NCBI RefSeq assembly: GCF_050624435.1
Contig: NC_134539.1
Span: 141,332,025-141,396,024, forward strand
Source of the DNA: Tenrec ecaudatus
Lineage: Eukaryota > Chordata > Mammalia > Afrosoricida > Tenrecidae
Direction of reading: 5' to 3'
Length of the DNA stretch: 64,000 nucleotides
Shown: positions 1 to 20,500 of the stretch, piece after piece
Layout: each line of letters starts with the position of its first letter
How positions within the stretch are numbered: the first letter of the stretch is position 1
Notes under the pieces: model-generated
Seen by the model: the letters and a program-made list of their open reading frames with translations, nothing else
Told to the model about the DNA's origin: nothing
Databases searched by the model: none
Made by a program: the position numbers and the translations under genes

Positions 1-1504
1 TTTCCTCCCCTTTTACCTCTTTCTTCTGCTTGTTTCTTCATTTCTCACCCGCCTCTGACTTGTGCTGTCCCTGGTGCTAGCGGGAGGCTTCCCTTTTGCT
101 GGAGGAGTGCCAATCCCGTGACATTACCACACTGTGACTTCCTTTCAGGCCTGCCCTTGCCAGGGCTTGGGGTCAGTCTGCTGGCTCGGGCCTGACTCTT
201 TGACTCCTGACCTTACTCCTCAGCTGGCCTGGCAGACTTCTCCTCAAAGACCACATTGTTTAGCCTCACAAAGAAAATACTATGGGACATGGTTACTGAG
301 GAGGCCGAGGCTGCTCAATGCTGCCAGGCCTCTGCGGTGTCGGCCTGTCCCTCCTCTGGGAGCCGTGGCCAAGGGCAGGGTGTCGTGGACCCTGTGGGGC
401 CCAGTCTGCTGGCTGGCACACCCGCTCCCCAGCTGCTGTGAGGGTTGGCTGCTTCGAGCTCACTGCTGCCCTTTCTATGGAGAGTTACCTTCAGCCGACA
501 AGAGGTGTCTTGCCCCCACATCTTGACCAGGGAGTGACGGGCTTTTGATCGTTGAGGCCAAGTGGATTCGGACACCCGGGGATCAACGGGTGAGAGTAGG
601 ACTGTGCCGTGGGAGTTTCAAGGCTGTGACCTTTCAGTAGCAGAGCTCCTTCCACGTGTCCTTCAAGGTCAAGGCGAGGCGCTCCATGTGAGTCGCACCT
701 TCCACCTTTGGCTTAACCCTTTGTGCTCCCCAGGGACTTCTGGCTGATGGATAAAGGGCTACCAAAGGCTCAGGGTGGACTACCTCAGTGGCGTCACTCA
801 CCACACCATGAGATCTGGCTGAGACGGCCCGCCTGTTAGTGACTCCTGCCCTATCCTGGCTGGCTTTTCTCTCGGTCCCCCATCCTCAGTAAATCACTCG
901 CATCAAGACTCCTCGCCTCAAACTGTCCTCCTGAGGAGCCTGACGTAGCCCTCCTTCTTTGCCCATCCCCAGCCAGCCCTGCCTCCCTGATTCTCCAGGC
1001 ATCTCAGCAGTTGGCTGGGTTCCCAACAGTCCCCAGGAACCCACCTTTCTTTCCAAGGCAGGGAGATATGTCTGAGTTTTGAATGCCGTGGTGGCTACCG
1101 AAGGATGGAGCTGGAGTCTCTGCCAGAGGGACTCAGAGTGGCCAAGAGAGACTAGTTAGAGCCACTGGGGACACTAATTGGATCAGCTTACCGTGGCTGG
1201 CTAGTTGCTTTTGGTACCTAGCTCTGTTTCATTCTCTCCTGCACCTCCCCAGGGCCCTTCTGCTCCTGCAGTGCTGTGGTTTTCAGACCGGTTCCGCTGA
1301 CTTCCTCCCATGACCCCTGCCTTTCCTCTGATTAACAATCAGATTTTTATTATTCACCCACTCCTTCCTGATTTCAGAGTGCTGGAGAATGAGTCACTTT
1401 TCTGCAGGGGTGGAGGAGACAATTTTTAAATCTTAAAAAAAAATCCCCAAACCTGCTGCTTTGGTTTATTAAAGGACTATTAGAGGCACTATGGTATTGT
1501 GAGT
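1..1504. other. ITGB3 intron, no feature recognised
   Basis: Moderately GC-rich intronic DNA upstream of the first visible ITGB3 exon. I found no integrin-like coding segment with splice sites and no repeat family I can name. Short open frames on both strands have no recognisable protein similarity and look like chance. Confidence 0.6.
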
Positions 1505-1702
1505 GAAGTCCTGCTGGCATACTGTGTTACATGTTGGGTTGCTAACTGCAAGGTTAGCAGTTCAAACCCACCAGCTGCTACGTGAGAGGAAGAAAAGGCT
1601 TTCTATCCCAATAAAGAGTTCCAGTCTCAGAAACCCACAGGGGCAGTTCTACTCTGTCCTATAGGACCTCTATGTGTTGGGAATCCACACGGTGGCAGTG
1701 AG
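1505..1702 (+). repeat. AfroSINE
   Basis: The tRNA-like head is degraded; then comes the diagnostic segment 'gggttgctaactgcaagg...agcagttcaaacccaccag', then 'cagttctactctgtcctata' and the tail 'ggtggcagtgag'. This order (A/B-box-like head, poly-purine middle, 'gggtcgctatgagtcgg' tail) is the AfroSINE layout. Confidence 0.85.
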
Positions 1703-1795
1703 ATCATTTGTTTTCTGGTTTGGCATTGTGACTTCATCCTCGCATTTGAGCAATCTAAACCCCCAGCCCGAGTGTCCTTGAGAGGAGCAGACTTA

Positions 1796-3257
1796 TTTTT
1801 TAAAAATTATTTTATTAGGGGCTCATGCAACTCTTATCACAATCCATACATACATCAATTGTGTAAAGCACATTTGTATATTCATTGCCCTCATCATTCT
1901 CAAGACATTTGCTCTCAACTTAAGCCCCTGGCACCAGTTCCTCATTTTCCCCCTCCTTCCCTGCTCCCGCCTCCCTCATGATCCCTTGATAATTTATAAA
2001 TTATTATTTTGTCATATCTTGCACTGTCTGACGTCTCCCTTCACCCACTTTTCTGTTGTCCATCCCTCAGGGAGGAGGTTATATGTAGATCCTGGTAATC
2101 AGTTCCCCCTTTCCACCCCACCCTCCCAGTATCACCACTCTCACCACTGGTCCTGAAGGGATCATCCGCCCTGGATTCCCTGTGTTTCCAGTTCCTATCT
2201 GTACCAGTGTACATCCTCTGGTACAGCCAGATTTGTAAGGTAGAATTGGGATCATGATAGTAGAGGGGTTTGCAGGGGGAGGGAGGAAGCATTTAGGAAC
2301 TAGATGAAAGTTGTATTTTTTATCATTGCTACATCACCCCCTGACTGGCTGGTCTCCTCCCTGATACCCTTCTGTAAGGGGATGTCCAGTGGCCTACAAA
2401 TGGGCTTTGGGTCTCCACTCCACACTTCCCCCCTCATTCACTATGATAAGATTTTTTTTTGTTCTGATGATGCCCAATACCTGATCCCTTCGACACCTCG
2501 TAATCTCACAGGCTGGTGTGCTTCTTCCATGTGGGCTTTGTTCCTTCTGAGCTAGATGGCCGCTTGTTTACCTTCAAGCCTTTAAGACCCAGACGCTATA
2601 TCTTTTCATATCCGGGCACCATCAGCTTTCTTTGCCACATTTGCTTATGCACCCGTTTGTCTTCAGCGATCGTATCAGAGAGGTGAGCACACAATGGTAT
2701 GATTTTTTGTTCTTTGATGCCTGATAACTGATCCCTTCTTCACCTTGTGATCACACAGGGCTGGTGTGCTTCTTCCATGTGGGCTTTGTTGCTTCTGAGC
2801 TAGATGGCAGCTTGTTTACCTGTAAGCCTTTAAGAGCCCAGACACTGTATCTTTTGATAGCCGGGCACCATCAGCTTTCTTCACCACATTTGCTTATTCA
2901 CCCGCTTTGTCTTCAGTGGTTGTGCCAGGAAGGTGAGCATCATAGAATGCCAATTTAATAGAAGAAAGTGTTCTTGCATTGAGGGAGTACTTGAGTGGAT
3001 GCCCACTATCCTTCTGCCACTTTAATACTAAACCTATAAATATATGCACATAGATCTATTTCCCTATCCTCATATATAAATATATTTGCATATGTATATG
3101 CCTTTATCTAGACCTCTATAAATGCCCTGTGCCTCCCAGCTCTTTCCTCTATTTCCTTTGACTTTCCTCTTGTCCCACTATCATACTCAGTCCCCACCTG
3201 CGTTTCAGCAATTCCTCTTGGTTACATTACCCTTGATCATGCCCTTCCAGGCCTCCT
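1796..3257 (-). mobile_element. 5'-truncated L1, 3' UTR only, with internal tandem duplication
   Basis: It starts with an oligo-T and 'ttttattaggggctcatgca' (complement of the L1 3' end and AATAAA) and runs colinear with the 3' UTR of the long L1 at 27,751-28,880. It lacks ORF2. A segment of about 249 bp is present twice (about 2,449-2,697 and 2,698-2,945), whereas the long copy has it once. Confidence 0.85.
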
Positions 3258-3420
3258 ACGAGAGGAGCAGACAGTTAAGATGCTTGGCTGCTGACCAAAA
3301 GCTTGACATTCAAATTTTCCCCGAGGCGCCTTGGAAGGAAACCTGGGTGACCTACATCTGAACAAGCAGCCATTGACAACGCTACGGGGCACAGTTCTAG
3401 CCTGATCTGCACGGAAGTTT
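3258..3420 (+). repeat. Diverged AfroSINE
   Basis: Contains 'ggagcagacagttaagatgc', 'ttggctgctgaccaaaagc' and 'ggggcacagttcta', which align in order with AfroSINE 5', middle and tail segments. Older and more diverged than most copies here. It lies 230 bp before an ITGB3 exon. Confidence 0.65.
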
Positions 3421-3518
3421 AGCTTTTGAGCTTCTTTTGCTCCTGTGTGACTCAGGCCAAGACCTACCCCGCACGGGGCACCCAGAAAACGGAGTTTGTT
3501 CTCATCAGGCGGGCGTGA

Positions 3519-13192
<9,674 letters not shown>

Positions 13193-16100
13193 CCAGCATT
13201 GTCCTCAGATCACTACCAGTCTCCCAGGATTGGGGGAGTCTCTCCCATTGTGTTTACAGAGGACCGTATCTGTGGGGCTTGAAGTAGGGTGGGGTGGAAG
13301 AATGTATGTGGATGCGTGACGGTCTGTGCGTGTGTATGACCGTGATGTGTGTGGGCACATGTAATTGAAAACTTGTGATATGTCCCCGGTAATGGGAGCT
13401 CCCCAGCCCTTGTCCTCAGAATGGCTCCTCCAGGAATTCTTCCTGCCTAACTTGAGGGTGACCCATGTGGCCGAGCAGGTGTTCTTTACTTCAGTGCAAT
13501 GCCAACTTTCCTTGTTGGACCATTCTCCCTGAAGAGAAGGCTGGCACTGAGGCATCTCATTCCCGAGGAAGGAACGCCAAGCCTCGGCTCTGCCCAGAAG
13601 ATGAGTGGGTCTGGTCCTTGGGCCTGCCTCTCAGAAGCTATGGTGGAAACTACTGGGCTTTGCACCTGATGTGACATCTGGAGCGCAATCGCTTTCTCTT
13701 CTCTCAGGTTGAAGGAGTCGGGATTGCTGAGCCACCAGGTTGCTTGTATCTTCTGCGTCACCTCAGTTTAGCCTATAAGAGGAGCCCTTGCTACCTAACT
13801 CTGTGACTTATTGGGAGTGAGGTTGGCAAGGCTCCCGGGGAGGAGGGGGGTCATGTCTGACCAGGACCTACCCGTTCACAGTCACAACTTTCGGGCTTGC
13901 CTCGGTGAGAGCTCTCGCATGAACCTGGACGTTCACTTAGAAGTGTGTTACTCTGAGACCAGCACCAGCACCTTACCTCCTTCTTCTGCATTCTCACTGC
14001 TGTACACGTTTGCTGTGTCCTGAAGATCTCTCTGAAGACCAAGTGCTTACGGTTAGAGCCCAATGTCTGGCCCTGACCCTTCATATCTTCTTCCCCCTGC
14101 CCAAGGCACCCCTGCACACCTACCCCTGTGCCTCAGTGTACTACATCCATCCATGGGGATAATGGCATTTATCTACCTCCTGGGTGTCATCTGAAAGATC
14201 CATGCTTATGGATCTCTGAGCCTGCTGGGCCCAAGTGCCAGGGTGGAATGATGGGCCAGTTGTGTGTCAGCATGTGTGACCCATTGTCCTATGGACCTCA
14301 TTTTAACTCCATCTTCAAAATCTGAGAGGCCACAAGTGCCATTTTATCTTATTGTTGCCACATCTGAAACCATGAAAAGACTTGTTTAATATAAAAGAAC
14401 ATGTGTACAAGTCCATCTGTTTGTAAATACAATTCTGTTTGTGCTTTTATTTGATAATCAAGGAAGGGGGGCCATAACAATGACAGACTTGGGCTGGATA
14501 GACACACTGCTACCTGGCATCATTCAGAGTGAGCTGCTGCTGCACAGCCAATGGACCTGGAAGGGTTCTGCCTGGAAGCCATTGAGGACGGACATACGGA
14601 CATGTGGGGCCTTTCCTGAAGAGGAGGGAAATGGGTTGTTCCTTTTACTCCTAGCAATACCTCCATCACCAGGCGGTATTCTGCGGCACAGAAGATCTGC
14701 ATTCTTTCCGATCTTGGTATTGTCATGAGGCAGTCTTGAACATCAGTTGAGGCCACGCGCTTTCTGAGGTTTCGCTTTCTCGTTGGCAGGATGAACTTGA
14801 ATTGATCTTGAAGAGTCTCTTTCAGTATCCAGAGCCTAAGACTCTAAGACTCAAAAGGAGTCCTGCTGCTATGTGAAATGTTGGTGATTTGAACCCCTCC
14901 GTGGCTCTGCCGGAGAAGAGACCTGGCGACCTGCTCCTGTCAGGATTGCAGCCTCTGGGGAAGTTCTAGCCTGGCCTCTAGGGCAGCTGAGTTGGAATAC
15001 TCAAAGACACCCAAGCACAATACCAGCATTCTAAGGTTTTAGAGCTTACTGTGATATCAGCCAGACAGCCTCAAGATTCTACAGGCGGTTGCTGCTGTTT
15101 CTCAGCTGGGAGATGTGAGCGATTTGGCTTTGGCCAGAGCAGATGTCATTCTATATCACCTTTCTCAGTGAAAAAGCCTTAGTTTCCTCGGTCTCTCAAA
15201 ACCCCTCCTCCATTTCTGTTAGCAGTTACATCTCCTGATGTGACATCTGAGCTCCACTTAGCTCTCATTCCTTATTTGCACATATTTGTGTCTGCATGTT
15301 AGGGAAAAGGACTTCAAGAAAAGTAGCTGGAGCTTGTACGTGGTATCCATGTGAAATCATTAAGAATAAACCATGGAATTAAGAATGGAGCAAATGACAG
15401 CCACTGGCTCATTCATGGAGCTCCTAACGATGGTTGGAAGGAGCTCTGGTGACACAGTGGGTTAAGCATTGGGCTCCCAATCACAGGGCCTGTGGTTTAA
15501 TGTTAGCAGCTACTCTGCAGGAGGAAGATGAGGCTGCCTGCTCTCAAAACCACGGACAGTCTTAGAAACCCTATGGAGACGTTCTAATAAGTCCTATAGG
15601 GTTGCTTTGTGTTCCATTGACTTGACAGCAGAGAGTATGGGAGATATATGCAGAGGGGCAGAGAGGATCACACACACAAGGAGTTTAGAACCCAAATACA
15701 GGTGTTTGCTGTGGAGACAGGATTCATGAGAGTAATAGTGGGACATTTTCTTTACGCGGGTGGTTTATATGAAGAAACAATATCAAAGGGGTGTGAAAGT
15801 GTATCCAGAGGAAGGAAACCTCCCTGGGAATCCTGTGTAAGCTTCAGGAATGAGATGTATCAGCCTTGAAGAACAGTCTTATCTGTCAATTGGGAGCTGT
15901 AATCGTAAGATAGCATATAGCCAATCTTGGTGTCATGTTAGAAGAACAGACAAATAGCATTTTAATACCACACAACACAGCCCAAATGAGCTATTTGCCC
16001 AGCTCTTTTGGAGATTATTTCTGCCAGTCTGTGGACAATAATGGGAAACTTAAAACAATCCTGACTTCTGGATGACAGGTTGCCACATAGGAGTCAGGTC

Positions 16101-16260
16101 TTTACCTCGCGGATATTCCTAGAACATCCCTTATTGTAAGATAGACTTTTTGTTCTTGCTACATATTCCTGGTTGCAATTACTAAAGTGCCTTTCTAACT
16201 TTCTAGCCGCCTCCCTGCTTGAGTTGTGCAATAGTGCATGAAAAATGCGTCTAAAAAAAA
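13193..16260 (+). other. ITGB3: ITGB3 3' untranslated region (approximate end)
   Basis: Non-coding sequence directly downstream of the ITGB3 stop. Its length fits the long (about 3 kb) 3' UTR of the major ITGB3 mRNA, and parts of it resemble what I remember of the human UTR. A canonical AATAAA lies at about 15,365. TATAAA and AATACA variants near 14,390-14,430 are possible earlier polyadenylation signals. The distal end near 16,260 is a judgement. An AfroSINE sits inside it at about 15,446-15,640. Confidence 0.55.
15446..15640 (+). repeat. AfroSINE inside the ITGB3 3' UTR
   Basis: 'ggagctctggtgacacagtg', 'ggttaagcattgggctccca', 'gcagctactctgcaggagga' and 'cctatagggttgctttgtg' occur in order: a complete plus-strand AfroSINE within the transcribed 3' UTR. 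Confidence 0.85.
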
Positions 16261-16489
16261 CACCAAACTGGCTGAAGGCAGCTCAGTGCTTCCTGTGTTA
16301 TTTGTTTCATTTGGGCGAGGAAAAATAGTCATTTCCTCAAAGAACAATCATGTTCCCGAATGTTACAGAGTGGGGACTAAAGCTAATGTCGAAATTCAAT
16401 CCAGTTCTTTAGGCTTGAATAATAACATTCTCAAAATGAGTAGGTTGATTACTGCTCTTAGAGTTGGGCTTTATTTTATTGTTTGTTTT

Positions 16490-16640
16490 ATTAAAATATC
16501 ATTTTATTGGGAGCTCTTACAGCTCTCATAACAATCCATACATCATTTGTATCAAGCATATTTATACATATGTTGTCATTTTTTTCCTAAACATTTATTT
16601 TCTATTGAGCCCTTAGTATCAGCTCCCTCCCGAGTTGGGA
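16490..16640 (-). mobile_element. L1 3'-end fragment
   Basis: 'attttattgggagctcttac', 'aacaatccatacatcatttg' and 'tcaagcatatttatacatat': the extreme 3' end of the tenrec-type L1, complement strand, severely 5'-truncated. Confidence 0.85.
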
Positions 16641-16789
16641 TTTTTAAAAAGGTTTACTTAGTAATTGTAGCACCGCCACACAACAGAAGGCATATTTCTT
16701 TTTGTTTGCAGGAAGTACAAAATAATTAAAAGAAAGTATAATGGCAAATTACTTATAAGATGGTTTCAATGTCCAGCTTTCATTTAAGA

Positions 16790-17398
16790 CAAGGGGTTTC
16801 AAAGTGTGGTCCCAGAACCAGTAGAATCCATATCATTTGAGAACTTGTTAGACATAAAAAGTTTTGGGCCCCAGCCATATCTAGCAAATGTCATCTGAGA
16901 ACTTGTTAGAAATGAAAAGTCTTAGGCCTCACCCATAACCTAGCAAATCAGAAAATCTGAGGCTGGAGTTCAACCATCTATTTTATTGACTATGGAAAGG
17001 CATTTGATTATGTGGGCCATAACAAACTATGAATCACGTTAAGGAGAATGGGAATTCCAGAACATTTCATTGTGCTCGTGCAAACTTGTACATGGATCCA
17101 GAGGCAGTTGTGCAAACAGATCAAAGGAACACCGCATGGTTTAAAATCAGGAAAGGGGTGTGTCAGGGTTGTAGCCTATCATCTTACTTATTCAATCTGT
17201 ATGATGAAAAAAGAATTAGAGAAGCTGGGTTGTATGTAAAAGAATTCAGCATCAGGATTGGAGAAGTTTATTAACCCGTGACATGCACAGTCCTATCTAG
17301 TCATTTGGTCGAATTTCAAAGACTACGGCTATAAGGACCTTATCAGGTAATTCACAGCACTGAAGAGTCTGATGCACACTCGAGTTTGAAAACAACCG
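16790..17398 (+). mobile_element. MER5A (hAT-Charlie) relic, split by an RTE fragment
   Basis: 16,790-16,967 carries MER5A markers ('ggtttcaaagtgtggtccca', 'gagaacttgttagaaatgaa', 'aatcagaaaatctgaggctg'). The other end ('agtctgatgcacactcgag' then 'tttgaaaacaacc') reappears at about 17,366-17,397. In the left part a segment of about 59 bp is tandemly duplicated (about 16,832-16,890 and 16,891-16,949). Confidence 0.8.
16968..17365 (+). pseudogene. RTE (BovB-type) LINE reverse-transcriptase fragment
   Basis: Conceptual translation gives RT core residues F-I-D-Y-G-K-A-F-D-Y-V, then M-G-I-P-E-H-F, then G-V-C-Q-G-C-S-L-S and F-N-L-Y. These are the RTE/BovB motifs around RT blocks A and B. Stops and frame changes show it is dead. 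It interrupts MER5A. Confidence 0.85.
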
Positions 17399-17689
17399 AC
17401 AGAAGGAGTTAAACATGTAACCTTTGGGGCTAGAATGAAATTTATAGTAAGTCAACTCAGCGACTATAAGATTAAGACCCTACTTTTGGCTGATAGATTC
17501 AGAAAACCAAACATCCACCCATAGAAAATAAAATTTTACTTTTGATGCGTCTTCCGTGTTAAGTGGTCGCAGGCTTCAGTCACACATTTGGAGTTGGGCC
17601 CATGGCTACCTTATACTGTCAACTAGCCTCTCTCACAGGTAGGTGTGTTGTGTGCAGTTCAAAATACAAATTAGAGAGAGGCACAAGTT

Positions 17690-18460
17690 TTGTGTGTACG
17701 TCATCACTCGGATGTCTCCACCGGGCTGTGTGAGTGTCCTTATGTCTGCTGGCTTCTAGAATGAGTATGCCAAGAGAGTAAGAAAGAAACTACGCCTTTG
17801 ATGAATTGTGTAAGTGCCATCTCGCTGCTCTGTTATAGTCTGTCTATTCATTGGAAGTAGTTCCTCCTGTCACGAGACCAAAAGAACTGGATGATGTCTA
17901 GCTTCCATCACTGAACATTGAGATCAATGTTCAAGGACCCCATAAGAAGAATCCTGATCAAAAGGGGAAGATGCAGAACAGAATTTCACATTCTCACGGG
18001 TTCTAAACTTTCTGGAATCACGGAGGGTAGATGACTCTGAAATGATTGCTGAGATGATCTGTAAACTTTAATTCAAAACTAGCCCTTTAGGTCATACTAA
18101 AATTTAACAATAGTTTAACTTCAACTAGTAAAAAAAGTTTGCTTTGAATATTATGCTTTCTTAAGAATGATCTATATGGGGTCAAATTGACAAGAGCAAC
18201 TAAAAAAAGATTAGGTAGGAACCTTAGGAGACAATTAATTTATGCTAATGAGGGAGGAATAACTCAGAAGAGGTTATTCCTAGAATGCAATCAGTGTCAC
18301 CAAATAATACATGCAGAAACTGTTGGTGTGTTCTTGACAAGAAATTAAACAATTTTGGGGAGAGCAGTTCATTAAATTCGGTGAAGGAAGGAGGGATTGA
18401 GTCACCTCTCCAAGGAACGTGGCTCTGGTAGACAGTATAATGATCCTTAAGAGCCCAAGC
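17690..18460 (+). repeat. Probable afrotherian dispersed repeat, class unresolved
   Basis: The run from 'ccaaaagaactggatgatgt' through 'agaatcctgatcaaaagggg' and 'atctatatggggtcaaattg' to 'acatgcagaaactgttggtg' resembles a repeat I recall from other afrotherian genomes. No open frame is present and I cannot name the family. It separates the MER5A/RTE nest from the CpG island. Confidence 0.35.
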
Positions 18461-18529
18461 CCTCATGTGAAATTTGAAATGAGGTCAGATTATAGCGGGG
18501 TGGCACCAGAGAACAACTGCGGGAAGTGC

Positions 18530-19215
18530 AGGAAGCGTGGGGAAGAAAAGCACGTGGCAGGAGCTTCGGCTCCGCTTCTGGCCTCGGCTGTATCCCGACC
18601 GGGGACCAGTGAGGTCACAGGCCCTTATGAGGTGAGACAGACGAGAGGAACGAAGGGCGCGGTCGCGGCGCTTCCCGGTCTGCGGGCGGCGGGAGGTCGG
18701 CAGCTCCCGGGCTGCGGCACGCACAGCAGCGGCAGGACCCGGCGGCCGCGCACGCAGGCGCGGTCCACGCAGTGGGCGGGGCGTCGGCCTCGGTCAGGTG
18801 ACCTCGGGGGCGGAGTCGCGCCGCACGGGATCCCGGGAAGGCGGTGGAGCGGGAGTGCCGCGCCGCGCCCACCGAGCGCTGGATCCGCCGGGGAGAGCGG
18901 GAGAAGCAGCGTGTGGAGGCCCGGGGTGGCGTGAGGGGTGCGGGCGGTCGCGGGGTCCTCTGGGCACGGATGTGGGGAGGCGGAGCTCGCCGAGGCGACG
19001 GGAAGGTAGCGTACGCAGAGCTGAGGGGAGTCGAAGGGCGCACAGGGCAAGGGCAAGGCCAAGGTAGAAGAGGTCAGCAGAGAGGCCGCTCGGGAGAGCC
19101 GGCTGAGGAGCGGCCGGCCGGGCCTGCGGCTGTCGGCGCCTCGGAAGTGGTGGTAGCGCCGAGAAGCGACGTTGCTTCTTTCCGTACACCTCCCACCGCT
19201 GTTTCCGCACACGTG
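18530..19215. promoter_or_regulatory. EFCAB13: CpG island, probable EFCAB13 promoter and first exon
   Basis: A sharply bounded GC- and CpG-rich block in otherwise AT-rich DNA, between the ITGB3 3' UTR and the first EFCAB13 exons. It has GC boxes (gggcggggc at 18,774-18,782, gggggcgg at about 18,806-18,813) and CACGTG E-boxes near 18,551 and 19,210, and no TATA box. Several splice-donor-like sites (gaggtgaga near 18,630, aaggtagcg near 19,005, aaggtagaag near 19,060) could end a non-coding first exon. Open frames on both strands reflect base composition only. The transcription start and direction are inferred from position. Confidence 0.7.
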
Positions 19216-19549
19216 TAGTTTGTATGTCTCTCACGCTCCTTTATTTTCTTCGCTAAAGTTATATGCCTCATAAAGCCAAGGCCTCTTGGAGTAGCCCCCG
19301 CAGCTCGGATTCTTATTTGAGGTGAATAGTCCGTTAAAAATTGTGAAATAAAATATTTGGGAGTGATCGATTTAACAGAGACCTATGAGAGCACAAAATT
19401 CTGACAAGTCTCTGTCGAGGATTGGAAAGCCTTCCAGTAAGAATCACTTGATCTCTATGCGAATCGAGCTAGCCATGAGATTTTGATTTTAAATATTCCT
19501 TTGATGCATCGAGTGCTCAATCCCTCACTACTTTTGTTAGTTTTATTTG

Positions 19550-19680
19550 TTTTTTAATTATTGGGGGCTCGTACAATCCATCCATCCACTGTGTCAAGCA
19601 CATTTGTACATTTGTTGCCATCATCATTTTCAAAACATAATTCTACTTGAGCCCTTGGTATCAGCTTCTCATTTTTATCT
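19550..19680 (-). mobile_element. L1 3'-end fragment
   Basis: 'attattgggggctcgtacaa', 'tgtgtcaagcacatttgtac' and 'gcccttggtatcagcttctc' occur in order: a short 5'-truncated copy of the L1 3' end. Confidence 0.85.
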
Positions 19681-19895
19681 TTTGTTTTTGTTGAGTAACT
19701 TTGGGACAACCATGCTGTCAGGGAAAAGAGCACATCTTTGGGAGTGGTATGGGAACTGTGCCCGGCATGGTAAAGGTGACTTTTCTCTGTTGCTCCTCTC
19801 CTACCAACTGGGACCAGAGCAAGAATAGGCGCCTTCCTTGATTCTCCAGAATTTTCTTCCTCCCACTCTAAAACAGTGTTTTCCATCACACCATC

Positions 19896-20083
19896 TGGTG
19901 GTTGTCAACCTTCTTAATGCTGCGACCCTTTAATACAGTTCCTCATGTGGGGACCCCCAACCATAAAATTATTTTCATTGCTACTTCATCACTGTAACTT
20001 TGCTACTGTTATGAATTGGGCGACCCCTATAAAAGGGTCATTTGACCCTCAAAGGGGTCGCGACCCACAGGTTGAGAACCGCA
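19896..20083 (-). mobile_element. SPIN-like non-autonomous hAT transposon, copy 2
   Basis: 'ggtggttgtcaaccttctta' begins and 'gacccacaggttgagaaccg' ends a 188-bp element. It shares the interior of copy 1 ('attattttcattgctacttc', 'tgaattgggcgacccctata'). The first and last few bases are mutated and no 8-bp target duplication is visible. Non-coding. Confidence 0.85.
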
Positions 20084-20372
20084 AATACTAAGTCCTTCCA
20101 ATCCTTGTTGCTATCAATTTTCAGCTCCTGACTAAAAAAATTCCAGCCAAATTTTCAAACATGGAGGGGTACTTACTTCAGGACAGGAATAGCATTCCCA
20201 GAATGCAAAAATCTGGATGTAAGGAATTTGTTCCTGAGAAGAATGTGTCAGGATGTAAACAATTTATTCTTAGGAAGAATGTATGACTGAATTGCTTGAC
20301 CTTTTGGCTAACGCCCACTCCCCACCCCACCCCCAGCCAAATGGCTGAATTTTAGATCTTTAAAGACTTATC
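20084..20372. other. Intergenic/5' intron DNA, nothing recognised
   Basis: AT-rich sequence without coding similarity. Confidence 0.4.
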
Positions 20373-20500
20373 AGGAGCCCTGCTGATGTAGTGGGCTGCT
20401 GCTAGTTGAACTGCTAACCACAAGGAAGGTTAGCAGTTCAACACTACCAGCTGCTCTTCTGGATAAAGGTGAGGCTTTCCTCAAAGAGTTAGAATGTCAT
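20373..20500 (+). repeat. AfroSINE, 3'-truncated
   Basis: 'ggagccctgctgatgtagtg', 'ggttagcagttcaacactac' and 'cagctgctcttctggataaa': AfroSINE head and middle, with the tail lost. Confidence 0.8.

Noticed and set aside
134..575. Overlapping open frames of 76-130 codons near the window start
   Set aside because: No similarity to integrin or other families, no splice-compatible boundaries, and overlapping frames on both strands. Treated as intron.
13205..14756. Multiple 70-116-codon frames downstream of the ITGB3 stop
   Set aside because: They lie in the 3' UTR, on both strands, with no recognisable protein.
18615..19234. Several overlapping open frames of 120-195 codons on both strands
   Set aside because: They lie in the CpG island, overlap in all frames, are Arg/Pro/Ala-rich and resemble nothing known. 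This is the result of few stop codons in GC-rich DNA.
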